A DNA stretch of 64,000 bases. Origin: Caenorhabditis remanei. Lineage: Eukaryota > Nematoda > Chromadorea > Rhabditida > Rhabditidae. The position numbers and the translations under genes were made by a program. The notes below the pieces were generated by a model. The model was not told the origin of the DNA. It was given only the letters and a program-made list of their open reading frames with translations, and ran no database searches. Positions 11,471 to 23,866 of the stretch are shown here, in pieces. The stretch lies in contig NC_071332.1 in NCBI RefSeq assembly GCF_010183535.1, positions 10,044,001 through 10,108,000 on the forward strand. Direction: 5' to 3'. How positions within the stretch are numbered: position 1 is the first letter of the stretch; the number at the start of each line of letters is the position of its first letter.

Positions 11471-12846
11471 TTAATTGTACCATAGAACGAGAATCAGAAC
11501 AATGAATATCCAATAACTTTCGAAATGAAAATTCCGTGACTGATTTACAACTAGAACTTCTTTAGGAGGAGCTCCCCAGCACAGTCCATCAATACACTGT
11601 CCACTACATAATGAGCAAAGATTTCCTTTTGAAAAGATAGGACCACCTCTACAATAATAAATGTTTCTCATAAATACATAAATCGCTGGTCCTTACAGTT
11701 TATCTGACTCTACTATACATATCACTCGGTTGCATGGAGCTGGAGAATGAGCGCATCCGATTTTAGTATGGTTCCACCGATAGGGAAGGTATAACCCAAT
11801 ATCATAATCTTTCTGGATTTGAAATCTTCCTAAAGAACTAATATATTTTCTAGCAATTTGTTTTCCTTGTTCAGATGGAATAATGGGAAGAAGATCAGGT
11901 TCCAAAAAAATATGATCATGATTCGTGGAGTTTGGAGATATCTTTCCACATGGTTTTACAAGTTTCGATGCTTTAGATTCAAGTGAATTATCCCATACCT
12001 GGAAAATAACTAGTTATAAGCTATCAAATCAGTACACGGTCACCATTCTATACATGTTTCCAGCTGAAACAGTTTCAGAAAATGCTCTTCTTCGTTTATT
12101 GTACACATTGAGAATATCTGATTTGAATGTTCTACTCGTTTGAGTGAGCGGAGTTTCTTTGCAAAATCCAGAGCATTTGGAAGCAGAAGGCAACAAAGTT
12201 TCTGTTTTTCTGCAATTTGAATTTTTGAGTAACACTTGGATAGAAACTTGGTTACTTGAATCCGAGAAAACACAAATTATTGAAAATGTCATTGTCTTTC
12301 CCATAAGTGCAAACTTTGAAGGCACACCCGATTCTTGTATATTCTGGATAAAAGAGCTTTTGAAGACTAGTCATTGGTTTGTCGGCTGGCTGTGTCTCAT
12401 TTCGGAAGTTTTCAATTTCGTCTTCATTAAATATATCAACTGAAAAAAAACTCATTGTGGCTACTTTCCTCAATTAACTCACTCTCTAACTGGCTCTCGT
12501 TAATATCTGTGTATAATTTGAACTTGATCGCATCGTTGCTGTGTTCTTCATCCTCTGCATTTTTTGAGTAACAATCCTCCATTTCATCCTGAGACAAAAT
12601 CGTGAGAGAATCATCGATTGTCTGATGGATTTCCATGTTAATTTTACTTTCCACAATAAATAAACTCACTAATTCAAAAATGTCCAAGTTCATCTCAATT
12701 GATATTTGTTTCCTCTTTTCATTCAAAAATTCTATCATATCCTTCATTTTGTACATTTCTTCGTTTTGAATCAGAACTGGATCGGGAAACAAATCGCAAA
12801 GACTCAGAATGGGAAAGACGATCAGAAGTGTTCTCATATTCATCAT
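11471..12846 (-). CDS. Double CAP-domain protein with C-terminal membrane segment
   Basis: Minus-strand gene opening with a signal peptide (MMNMRTLLIVFPILSLC, ATG at 12844-12846). Domain 1 has FLNEKRKQISIEMNLDIFEL, then, after an inferred intron, an acidic EMEDCYSKNAEDEE stretch and YTRIGCAFKVC. Domain 2 follows a Cys-rich linker (KCSGFCKETP) with ILNVYNKRRRAFSETVSAG, a WDNSLESKASKLVKPC block and KIGCAHSPAPC. The closing hinge LCSLCSGQCIDGLC is followed by about 30 residues ending in a hydrophobic helix (YWIFIVLILVLWYN). The last helix suggests a membrane-anchored or GPI-processed form, unlike its downstream neighbour. Domain 1 is divergent. The intron near 12598-12680 is my inference. Confidence 0.75.
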
Positions 12847-12981
12847 CGAATAATAGTGATTTTTGTTGTTGGAAATTTCAAAGTGGTAGAGAAATGATCT
12901 AGGAAGGCGAATCGAAATAGAACAAATGACAATTTTTCAGTTTTCAGAGCTTCCACGTTTCAAAAACATAAATTTTATTAA

Positions 12982-14364
12982 TTAAATATGATAATCAGTG
13001 TTGACAAGAGTATAAACAAGTAAAAGAGAAATTCCAGTTGCACCGATGAAACAAACGAGTAGAGCGATGGCTTTTCCAGTATCTTCCCAAGTGAAATCCA
13101 TACTTGTAGAAGTCACAATAGTAAGATTCTGATTGTCCTCCGTGGCAAGGTTCTCATTTGCTTTCAGTGTTTGACACAGCCCATCTTCACAATTATCAGG
13201 GCAATCACCACATACTTTTCCAGTAGAAAAATTAGGGGGATTCGGGGAAGACCTGAGAAGTGTAAGAATGGGAAGATGAAAGAAATTAATAATGAATTAC
13301 CAGTCTGGACCGAGAACACAAATATACGAGTAGCGTTCGCAGCATGCCGGATCCAACGGAACACATCCAAATACTTTACGTTCTGGTACGAACATTTCGA
13401 TTGTTGTGTTTCCATGAAGGAATGATCCGTCGATTGTATCATGAGTAAAAACCCACAACGATCCCAATGGATCCAAAGTTCTTGGGTGCATATGATAATG
13501 AGTTCCCAGAAATCCAGCATGAGCCGGGTCGCATGAAAAACCAAGAACCTCAGCATACTTAGCAGCATCTTCGGACCAACTCTGAAAATACGAACGTCAT
13601 TAACTTCTTTCTCGAGATCTTCAATTATCCTAACCAACTCATACATTCCTTCATAATTGAATTTATTTGCAACTGCTCGTCTTTGATCATTCCATCTCAT
13701 CATTGACCACTTGAACTCCTCTTTCTCCATGTCCCAATAGTTTATTGGTAGCTCTTCACAGAGATTCGAATACATTTCGTCCACCACACAATCATATTTC
13801 TCTAAGCGGGTCAACGCGTGCTTTCTTAAGTTTGTTCAATATGCAAACCGTTTTTAGTTCATGTAATTCACCTAGTATCGGAAACACAAAAATAATCGTA
13901 ACCTAAAGAACAGTTGAGCGGGGCACATCCAATTCTTGAACCCATATCCAGAACAATTCTGGCAGATTTATTATGAATCGTTGCAACAGTTGGGAATGGG
14001 TCCAATGAAGAGAATTCAGAAGATTTTAAATTTTGAAGAAGATTCACAGCGTCGCCATGTCTTATAAGCAACTCTCCTGTGGTCAACGAGTCTTTTGAAG
14101 GACATTCTCGAGATCTTTCGGTTGCGTAAAGAGACAAAGAATCATCCCAAGTCTGATAAAATTGATTTTCTTTCTTAAAATTCAATTTATTTTTAAACAT
14201 ACAATTTTAAAGCTTCTGGTCCCTTTGTCTAGTAAATTCTTAACTTCGTTCACAACATGAACAATATCGAACAATTCGTTATTCCCCACGTCTTCCCCTG
14301 TGGATTCGTTGGCATTGACTGCACGGAGGAGAAGAGAAACGGCCAGAAGACTTGAAAACTTCAT
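12982..14364 (-). CDS. Double CAP-domain protein, membrane anchored
   Basis: Minus-strand gene with signal peptide MKFSSLLAVSLLLRAVNA (ATG at 14362-14364). Domain 1 contains VVNEVKNLLDKGTRSFKI, then TWDDSLSLYATERSREC and GSRIGCAPLNCSLGYDYFC. Domain 2 has RWNDQRRAVANKFNYEGMY, a SWSEDAAKYAEVLGFSC block and FGCVPLDPACCERYSYIC. The hinge VCGDCPDNCEDGLC leads into a stalk of about 35 residues with several Asn-x-Ser/Thr sites. A strong transmembrane helix (IALLVCFIGATGISLLLVY) follows, with a short tail before the stop at 12982. This is the most upstream gene of the three-gene tandem array. The CAP cavity His/Glu pattern is not obvious. Function unknown; the family includes secreted venom-allergen-like proteins. 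Confidence 0.8.
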
Positions 14365-15418
14365 ATTTTTCAATTTAAACTTCTGTAAGTGAAGGTAGAC
14401 AGAAGTGTGGATTCAATGGTCCAGTGCCCTGCGATCATCATAACTTCCGTTTAACCAGAACATTCATCTGGAGCAGTTCAGGGTAGGTTATGGCTGATCC
14501 TTTTTCTCATATGCTTTTACGTAATTCCACTTTTCCTGCGAATTATGACTTACCTTTATCTCACCCAGAAAACTAAAAGACACCTAGCATCACTATTTTC
14601 TTCTTTTTTGTTGCAAGAAAGTTATAACAAAAAAGAAAAATCGGTCACTGTTCTCTATCACTTAAAATGCATCTTCTATTTATCAACCTGAAGTGTAATA
14701 CCAAAAATTCTTTGCGTCTCTATCTCCTCCCTATTCTCTCTTCAGAACAAAAAGGTTTACGAGCAGCTGAATTTTTCGTCTCTTCTTTGATTTTTTTATC
14801 ACCTGCCATTTTCCGATTTTTCCAGGTAAGTCGAAAAGTAATTCCTTCTATCATCAACTTTTACATTATGGTCTTTTGTCTTTGCTTCAATCGCATTTTA
14901 AAGTGCGGAACGTTCTTGTTATAATTTTCCAGTTCTCAAATATATTCTTGTCATGATGAAGTAAATATCAATTAGTAATAGGGCGCGGTTTCATTACTAT
15001 AGGAACTTTCTGTACATAACTGTAACCGTTACAAGGTGTGACATCAGAATAGTCTCACCATGCACGTGAACATGAATCATGCCATATTTTGTGTTTTCTC
15101 TTCTCTGCCCTCCGTCTCGTCTCATGTAGCCTCGAAGCATTCGGTGTCTCTCTTGTACTTTGCGCTTTCTGATCGTTTTTTCTCCACCACTGATTACTTG
15201 ATTGATAAATATCATCTCTTTCTCTCCGTGACCCTTTTCCGTAGTGCGCTCGTCTCCAAAACTTGCAAAATCCACGAAAATACAACGACAATGCAAACGC
15301 GCCCCACCGGTCTACTGCAGTTTTACATTTTTTTGCAACTGGTTTCACTCTTTTCTCCGGATTTTCAATTATTTTTTAAAGAAAATATCTAAATTTTTAC
15401 TATTTCAGTTTCTTCAAA
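14365..15418. other. Divergent intergenic region
   Basis: This lies between the minus-strand CAP gene and the plus-strand SPT gene. Open frames at 14667-14924, 15060-15392 and 14997-15348 show no domain and overlap one another in different frames. The right part (about 15000-15410) is probably promoter and 5' leader of the SPT gene; TATTTCAG at 15401-15408 is a possible trans-splice acceptor. Confidence 0.45.
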
Positions 15419-17760
15419 ATGGGTGGAACTCAAAATGGGAAAACCGTGGCGAATGGAAGGTCAGTTTTGCAAACAATTCACTCTGTCAACTTGTCAATAA
15501 AAAATTCAGAGTGAAGAACGGGAAGACCATCGAGCTAAGCACACCAGTAGAAGAATGCCCAAAACCAGCATTTTACGTTTTCTGGCTAGTTCAATTGAAT
15601 ATCACAATGATGCTTCTAGGAGCGATGGTTGCCACTCTATTAGATAACTGGGGAATTGTAAAAACAAAAAGAGCAAAAGGAGATCCCCGGATGAAGGTAT
15701 GATTTATTTCAAAATGAAATCTACGACATGGGAAAATGTTCGGATGGTGTTGTTCTTTGTTTTCCGGTCTGCACTTATCACAATCTGATAAGACATTTTG
15801 AAATGCGGAAATCGGCATGCGGTAAACCGTTTTAGAAGCCATAAAAGTTTATCAGTCACTCTTACTATCGGAATGTCAGAAAATAAACTTTTCATGACTC
15901 ACCTAGTAACATTTTGTTCTTTTTCAGGACTTTTCGCCACTCGGAAACAGTTTCGACGCCACATACACAGATCATATCTATCGACAATCAACAGATGTGG
16001 TTAATCGACCGATTAGCGGTGTTCCAGGAGCAATTGTTAGACTGAAAGATAGATATACAGATGATCATGGATGGACACAAAAGTGAGATTTTATTTAAAT
16101 GTTCTAGAAACTGTTTCTGTACTGCTTTTAAAAAGTTCGTCTTGTAAACATCACTTTCTGTTCCGAATAGATAACAGTTTGTCTCGGACAGAAATTCACA
16201 AAAAGTGAACTAATTTCTGCGACATTTTCTTTTTTTCCTATTCAGCCGATTAGTTTTCAGATACACGGGTAAAGAAACGGAAGTGATCAATCTCGGTTCA
16301 TACAATTATCTGGGCTTCTCACATCGTTCTGGTGTTTGTGCCGACGCCGCTACTGCCTATATTGACAAGTACGGAATTAATTGTGGAGGATCGAGGCAAG
16401 AAAATGGTAAGTTTGCTATGAAAGTGAAAATCGAAAAAAGAGAACAACAACTATCGATTTGTATTATCTTCAGGTAATCATATCGTGCACAAATCTGTCG
16501 ACCGCACACTCGCCGACTACTTGAGAGTCGAAGATGCCGTTGTTTTCCCAATGGGATTTGCCACTAATTCAATGAACATACCGGCTCTTGTTGATAAAGG
16601 CTCACTCATTCTTTCGGATCGTTTAAATCATGCATCTCTTGTCACTGGATGTCGTCTTTCGGGAGCCCATACAATGGTCTTCCGTCATAATGACGCTAAA
16701 GATTGTGAACGAAAGCTACGCGATGCTCTTTGTGGAGTCAGTCCAAAAACTGGAGAGAAATACAATAAAGTGCTGATTATCATTGAAGGAATCTACAGGT
16801 TCGCTTATCTCTTCTGAATTCTTTAAAACTGATTTGAGATTTCAGCATGGAGGGAACCATTGTCGATTTGCCATCATTTATCGCTGTCAAAAAGAAGTAT
16901 AACTGTTATCTTTTCCTCGATGAAGCGCACAGTATCGGTGCAGTCGGTCCAAGTGGAAGAGGTGTTGCAGAGTATTGGGGATGCAATCCAAAAGACATTG
17001 ATATTATGATGGGAACTTTGACAAAATCGTTCGCTTCAGCAGGAGGATACATGGGTGGTGCCAAGGTTAGGAATCGTCGAATCGTGGTTTTAAGAGGACG
17101 ATACTTTGACAAATATGCTTTCAAATATTTACAACGTATCACTAATTTTCAGAAAACTATTGATTACATCCGTCGTTACTCTGCTGGAACTTGCTATGGA
17201 GTAACCATGTCACCTCCATTGATAGCTCAAGTTGAAAGAGCTGTCTTGGTGAGAATATTATTGACTCACAACTGAAATAATTTATTGTTTAGATCATGAG
17301 TGGACAAGACGGAACAGATATCGGCCGCCAGAAAGCTATTTCACTTCTCGATAATTCACGATACTTCAGAAAAGAACTCCGTAAACGAGGTTTCCTTGTT
17401 TATGGAAACAACGACAGTCCAGTAGTGCCATTAATGACATTTTATATCACCAAAGTTGTGTAAGTAGCAAAATTCCTCACATCTGCAAAGTAGATGGAAT
17501 AATAATTTGTTTTAGAGAATTTTCACGACGAATGCTCAAACATAACATTGGAGTTGTCGCAGTCGGGTATCCGGCAACACCACTTTTAGAAGCACGGGTT
17601 CGATTCTGTCTCAGTGCCGATCACACGAAAGAGCATCTCGATTACGTAAGTTTTTCTTCTGATTGTCACTTGTATAGTATAATTATTCTAGATTCTCGAA
17701 GCTCTCGTACAGGTCGGAGAGGAAACAAATACATTTTACGGGACAAAAATTGACGAGTAA
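15419..17760 (+). CDS. Serine palmitoyltransferase, long-chain-base subunit 2
   Basis: Catalytic subunit of the enzyme that joins serine and palmitoyl-CoA to make 3-ketosphinganine, the first step of sphingolipid synthesis, in the ER membrane. Exon 1 (15419-15459) encodes [13 protein letters not shown], and a membrane helix follows ([17 protein letters not shown]). The PLP-dependent alpha-oxoamine synthase fold is complete. Visible motifs are [28 protein letters not shown] and the PLP lysine motif [16 protein letters not shown], then [33 protein letters not shown] and [20 protein letters not shown]. The PLP lysine marks it as an LCB2 rather than LCB1 subunit. C. elegans has two such subunits (sptl-2 and sptl-3), and I cannot say which this matches. 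The exons are separated by short standard introns and the frame is intact. Confidence 0.95.
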
Positions 17761-18149
17761 CCATTTCTAGGAACACGATTCGTTCTCTACTTGTTGTTAC
17801 GCTTGTTTTCTGTTTTACGTTCTTTGCATTATTTTTACACTTCTATTCTTCTTGTTCTTGCCCTGTCATTTCTATCCCAATTACTCTAACATTATACATA
17901 TATCTTCCAATAATAATTATCGAATTCTTAGGATTTTGCACTAATATTCGCATATTCCGCTTGTTTTGTTCTATGTATTTCTAGATTGTTTTGCACCAAT
18001 ATTTCCTAGGTGGACGATTTCATGACATGTATACGTTTCCTGCCTTCCTATCATCATTCAGAAATGAATTCAAACTTGAACAATGGTTGTAGAAAGTGTT
18101 TTATGTATTTTTTATCCATATAATTACAGCACATTTACAAAAAATGAAA

Positions 18150-19959
18150 TTATATTTTAATAAACTTCATGTCATAAACAACACATCTTTTGGCAATCGT
18201 AAAAGGGAGGACTTCTTCAGTAGAGGGGATTCCTCCGTGTGGTTCAAACTTGTATCGAAGAAGAAGATTTCCAATTATCTGCAAAAAATGTGAATTTTAA
18301 AAAAAGTTTCGAATCTGGAGAGAAAAATTTAGTCACTGAAAATATAATAATTATGAAACGAACCAAGTACAATTCTGCCTTCGCCAACGCCTCTCCCAAA
18401 CATGATCGTTTTCCGATTCCAAATGGAATTACTTGTTGAATCAACTTATCATTTTTCAAGAATCTCTCGGGATCAAACTGTTCTGGATTCTCGAAAACTT
18501 GTTCATTTGTGTGAAGAACACTCAATTGAGAAGCAATCAAACATCCAGAATCAACTGGATGACCTCCGATAACTGTCGGTTCGTGGTTGATTCTCCAGAA
18601 GTTTACATTCAGAATTGAAGCGTGTCGTTGAATTTCAGCAATAGTTGCATTGAAATATGGAGTTTCGTTTTTATCCTTCAATGACAAATGTCGTGTTGCT
18701 CTGTTTGTAACTTTCATCAACTCTTCTCGAACTTTCTCCATAATTTCTGGATTATTCAAGAACTGGATGAATGCAGAAATTAAAGTCATGGTAGTTGTCT
18801 CTTGACCTGTAATCCACAAGTCCAGTACCAGAATTTTCAAGTTCTCTTCACTGAAAAGAGATAATATAGAATACTGGAAGATCAATTGAATTCTCACTTG
18901 TATACATCACTATTCGGGTCTTGTTTCATCTTCAACAGGAATGCATCAACAAAGTCCTCAACGTTATCCGGATCGATTTCATAATCTTCATTCAAGTATT
19001 GTCTGGATCTCTTCACTGCATCTTCAGATACATATTCCAATATTTTGTGTTGATCATTGACGAGAGAATCGAAACTTTTCGAGAAGAATTTCTTCAGAAT
19101 CCAAACTGGAAGAGTCAGCTCACGGGGAGAGAACTTTTGCATTGCTGTATCCAACATATGTTTAAAAGTGAGGAATCGGTTTTTGTTTCTCTGGAAATAA
19201 GTACGTTGAGAAGGGAGAGATTCCATCTGTTTGTACCTCATCAAATCGGAATCCCATAAGCATATTGTTGATGACACTGCCAACAGTCAAGTCAAAAAAC
19301 ACATTGACGGTCTGAACCACAGTTCCGTTTACTGCCAGAGCATCGATTTCAGAGCATCTGGAATGATTGACTTTCAGTATTTCAGACGACTCTTAGTTAT
19401 TCTATTCTATACCTTTCATTAAGTTCAGCCATAATCTTTTCTTCCATCAAATCTCTTCCCATGCCCATATTTCTCATTGTCAACATCGAGAATCTTCTCA
19501 ATTCTTGCCATTTTTCTCCGTTCGAAAAGAAGATTCCATTTCCATCTGAACGTATTCACAACTTTTGAACATTGAATTCTCAACTTACGTCTCACGTAAT
19601 TCATAACTGGTGGAACATGTTTATCTGCATATTTCGTTGCATTTTTGACAAAAACTTCATGAGAAATATCATAATCTGTTATGTTCACATGAGGGATTGG
19701 GCCCAGCCAGAGAGTGAAAACATCTCCATATTGCTGAAAGTATTAAATTAATTCACGGAGGTTCCGACTCTACACATACTCTTCTGTAATGGTTGAGAGT
19801 AGGAACGATTCCTCCGGTTCTCCATAATTGATACCCTATTTGATGAAGGTTTCCAATCAATGGAAGAGATACTGGACCAGGTGGAAGTCTTTTTGACTTC
19901 AAAAACTGTCTAGCAGTCAGCCAGGTAACGATCGAAATGATTAGAAGTAGAAGAAACAT
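18150..19959 (-). CDS. Cytochrome P450, CYP33-like
   Basis: Minus-strand gene starting MFLLLLIISIVTWLTARQFL (ATG at 19957-19959), an N-terminal ER anchor, followed by the proline hinge RLPPGPVSLPLIGNL. Further exons read QYGDVFTLWLGPIPHVNI, FFSNGEKWQELRRFSMLT and NMLMGFRFDE. The I-helix is LWITGQETTTMTL, the K-helix ExxR is EIQRHAS, and the haem-cysteine loop is FGIGKRSCLGEALAKAELYL. The C-terminal exon (near 18277-18150) reads GNLLLRYKFEPHGGIPS and ends VYDMKFIKI. All catalytic landmarks are present, so the enzyme looks functional. Family knowledge: worm CYP33s oxidise fatty acids and xenobiotics. The CYP33 subfamily is inferred from these motifs. Two GATA motifs and a TATA-like box lie just upstream. 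Confidence 0.92.
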
Positions 19960-20774
19960 AATTGAACAGTTGAACAACAGACAATTAGACGATACATTAT
20001 ATACCCGTGGGTACGTTATCTACACTTGATAAAGACACTCAAAAAACTACAAAAACAACAGACACAACGTGTAGTTTGACTGATTAGATGATTGGGTTGT
20101 TTTCTTTTAATGAACACTTCATGTAGTTAGTTGATTTGTTCTTTTTTAACAGACTAGATCTTTGAATTAATCAATTTTCAACTTCCGAAATGCAGATCTT
20201 CACAAGTTCTTAGAAAATAGTTCGTACTGTTGAAAACAATTATTTACAGATTAAATGTCTTAATTGAAAACAAGCGTCTGGTTTCTGCAGAATAATGATA
20301 CAAGTCGTGTGGGATGTAGTTATCGTATAATTTTTTATTTTATTCCGCGAAGTTCTTCAAATTTGAAGTGCAATGATCATTGTTCTCTTGGAAGATTCTG
20401 AATAACTGGCTAGTCTAGTTTGTTTATTAATTTCAATTTGAGATATTTGAACTTTTGTTCTTGGTACAAAGATTTTTTTCAGTTTTCTCTGAAGACAAAT
20501 AACCCTATTTGTTCCACCACAAAATCCATGACTCCCGAAATTATCAATTGTCCCTATACTATATTCTTGCAGCAAACAGTGACGGCGATGATTCAACAGA
20601 CACAAAAATTGACTCATTCTGTGAATTAAAATCTAAATGACAAACTCTTCTCGGTTCCATCAAATAGTCTTCTAATTCTCCCGTACACTTCACCTTATCA
20701 TAACTGTCTCTTATTTGTTCACCTGTATTAAAAGTGACGAGAAATGAGAATGGGTGCAATAATTCGGTAAAGTT
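19960..20774. other. Divergent intergenic region between P450 and acyltransferase
   Basis: Apart from the P450 promoter motifs nothing is supported. The open frame on the minus strand at 20559-20879 overlaps the signal-peptide exon of the acyltransferase gene, and I treat it as a shadow. Confidence 0.45.
19996..20034 (-). promoter_or_regulatory. TATA-like box and GATA motifs of the P450 gene
   Basis: On the minus strand, TATATAAT lies about 40 bases before the P450 ATG. Further upstream are GATAAC (complement of 20015-20020) and a GATA core in CTTGATAAAG at 20025-20034, the latter written as read on the plus strand. Gut GATA factors commonly drive detoxification genes, so intestinal expression is a reasonable inference. 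Confidence 0.45.
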
Positions 20775-23586
20775 ATGTACATTTCTGGTCTTCTCCCAAC
20801 TGTTTTCATTGTTTTTTGTTTTTCTGAGTCTGTACATTCTACAAAACAGTTTTTTGATTATGATAAAGCGGAGGTACAATTTTTAAACTAATTTTAATTA
20901 TGAATACTCAAAAGTATTTTTTCCAGAGTTTTGACCCATTCACCAGTTTTATAAATTATACGGGAATCTCAGATCAGTGTACAAAAGATGTAAAAACTTG
21001 GATAAACTCAATTGAGTTAATTACAAAAACTTCCTCCGACTGTTTACTTTTCAAAAACTGCTCTGCCCCTGTGCTGAAAATCTTGGAAGAAAATATATAT
21101 GCCATTCAACGTTTGTTTCAACATTGATAATTTAACCTAACCAAAGACAGTTTCAGAATATGATGCATTTGGGAAGATTCCGTCTCCAGGTCTACTTGAA
21201 ATCTCATTGGTTTTTGATGGAAGTTATCAAGAATGTAAAAGAATAAGTGGAGTCAAATACAAAACAAATTATTGTTATGCTCTTCTGGTTCCAGGGCGGA
21301 AAGTAAGTTTATTAAACAAAATTAAATCAATTAAAAGTTCATAATTAGGCCAGCTGTGCCGGTGGAAACATTAATAATATTGGAACAACAATTGCATTCC
21401 GGAGAGCAGTTTGTATGCCCGATTCCTGTGGAAGTAGTGATACTGTTAACCTGTATAATCAACTGACCGGGCTACCATTGACTGCTTGTGCCACTTTTTG
21501 TGCTCACAGAGATGTTCCTAAAGACGTTGCACTTTGGGGATTCACGTAAGTTTTTTTAAAAATTGAATTATGAAGGTTAAATGTTCTTGTGCATAATTTT
21601 AATACTCTAACCTTCTTTTGATCCATTTTCCAGAACATTCCTCGTAGCTATCCTCACATTTGCTGTTTTAGCCACTACTGTTGATTTTCTTCGAGAATCG
21701 TTGTACTCGATAACGAGTAAAACTGTGGAAACAACTTGTAAGAAATATTCTCAAACATTTTCAAACTCTCTGATTTCCAGTTTCATTTTTCCGTGTTCTC
21801 TACGCTTTCTCTTTCTGGACAAATGCTGGTTCAATTCTGAATGTATCCCCTCAGCCATCTACTCATATCAAATGTCTCGATTGTCTTCGTGGAATATCTA
21901 TGGCATGGGTTCTCTCTGCGCATATGCTCAATTACTTCGCGTTTTCAGGTGAGCTTCGGTATTTCTATTTGACTCAAAAAACCATTTTCAGACACTCTAA
22001 TGCCAATTAAATCATTTGCTGATTACTTCGCAGACTCTTTTTTCATTAATGCAAATTTCTCAGTTGACACTTTCTTTTTGATTTCGGGAATTACAGTAGC
22101 CTATTCTTTTTTCAAGGTGGTTTTGTGGTTTTGGAACAAAACAATTAATTCTATTTCAGTTGAAACCAACTCCAAAAACTCTGAAATCTCCTTCCACATG
22201 GATACTTTTCTACGTTCACAGATATATTCGATTGACTCCTCCTTATATGATTTTCATCGGGTTTTATGCAGTTTATTCACTATATATTCAAGGTCCTCTT
22301 GCTGCTTCTCTTTTTAGTAAGTTTGTATCCATTAATGATTAGTATCGCCTTCTTTTCAGACTTCACAGTACTTCAAGTGGAAGCCTGCAAGGCTTCTTGG
22401 TGGAGAAACTTGGTTTATATAAACAATTTTGATAATGGTGAAAATCCGGTATGAGAAAACACTTGAATTAGATATCCGCTTTATCACAGTAATTTTAGTG
22501 TTACGGTCCTAGTTGGTATCTAGCAGTGGACACCCAACTGTACTTGATTGCTCCGATTCTTTTAGTTGCTCTGGCCTGGAAACCGATTTCTGGAGTACTT
22601 CTCTCTTTAATTGGCTGTGTTGGAAGCATGATAACTGTGTTTGTTCTTTACTTCAAGTTTGATAATATGACTGCAGATTCATTCCATTCAGAGTGAGTAC
22701 TTTATACGACTCCTTCCTAGTTCTAATATATTTTTCTTCCAGTCCTTCCGGAAAATTCAACTTCTATCTTTATCAAAAACCATGGATCAGATGTCCGCCA
22801 TACCTGGTTGGTATTCTAGTTGGATATCTTCTAGCTAAACGTCCACCACCTACAAGACTGGCAATGTGGAAGAAAGTTATATTAATTATCATTTCGATAG
22901 GCTTGCCTTTCACATGTTTGACAGCTAACAGGGGATACGATGAGGGAAAACAACAGTTACAACGGTAATATCTATAGAACTATGGTTTACGGAGATTAAA
23001 TATGATTTCAGATGGTTCGTGAAAGCAACCTACTACAACTTTTCTCGATTTCTATGGTCGACTTCTGTTGCATATATTGTTATGGCATGTCACTATGGAT
23101 GGGCAGGTTAGAATCCAAATTGAAATTTGAAATATCAGTGGTTGAAAACTAATTCCTACTTCTACAGGTCCCATCGGCAATTTCATGAATCATCCGATTT
23201 GGCAACCACTCGGTCGACTCTCTTATTCTGCGTACATAGTTCATCTGATGGTTGTTTATTACTTTTTGAATGTTGGTGATAAACCATTGCACTTTGTTTC
23301 CACATGGCAAGTGGTACGTTCGTAGAAGTCTTGTCATTTCTCAAAACCAAACATTATTTCAGTATGTTTATTACATCTTGCCAGCTACAATACTGACATT
23401 TGCCTTTGCATTTTTCTGGAGTTGTCTGTTCGAGGTACCGATTGTGAAGTTAGTTTCAATTTCTCATACACCTCAGATGACGGTTTTGGTTTCAGGCTAG
23501 AAAAGTTTCTTCTGGAAGTCTTGTTGAAAAAGAAAGTAAAACCAGAGACATCACGAGGGAACGATATCGTAGAGGTGTGGAAATAA
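20775..23586 (+). CDS. NRF-domain acyltransferase-3 membrane protein (oac/nrf-6 type)
   Basis: The first exon (20775-20873) encodes a signal peptide (MYISGLLPTVFIVFCFSESV) and joins in phase to 20927, giving FDPFTSFINYTGISDQC. The Cys-rich extracellular NRF domain follows (IPSPGLLEISLVFDG, NYCYALLVPGRK, VCMPDSCGSSDTVN). A membrane helix comes next, then the acyltransferase-3 core with CLDCLRGISMAWVLSAHMLN. That contains the conserved Arg and the His of the family, followed by about ten hydrophobic segments (for example WYLAVDTQLYLIAPILLVAL and SYSAYIVHLMVVYYFLNV). The protein ends NDIVEVWK. Family knowledge: NRF-6 and NDG-4 move lipids and drugs across gut and epidermis; the O-acyltransferase activity of worm members is mostly inferred. 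The substrate is unknown. Confidence 0.9.
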
Positions 23587-23866
23587 TCACTCAGAAAGTG
23601 GATAGCTTATCTCAAAAGACAATTAGTACTCAATTGTTTTATTACAGGATCGATCTCATTAGTCAGGTCATTGTTACAATAAACATTTAAAATTCTTCAA
23701 TATTTTCACGAACCGCATTAGCTACATCAAAGAAAACTCGCTCTTAGAAAACAATGGGAAATACCACGACTACGTAATCTCCCAACGGGATCCCACTATA
23801 CGATTTTGCCACATATCAACTGGAAGAGAAGTACTTTCACGCTGGTCAATACTTTTGTCTATAATC

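Noticed and set aside
14667..14924. Plus-strand frame between CAP and SPT genes
   Set aside because: Hydrophobic by base composition, without homology or splice support.
20559..20879. Minus-strand 106-residue frame upstream of the acyltransferase gene
   Set aside because: It overlaps the opposite-strand signal-peptide exon that joins in phase with the acyltransferase, so it is a shadow.
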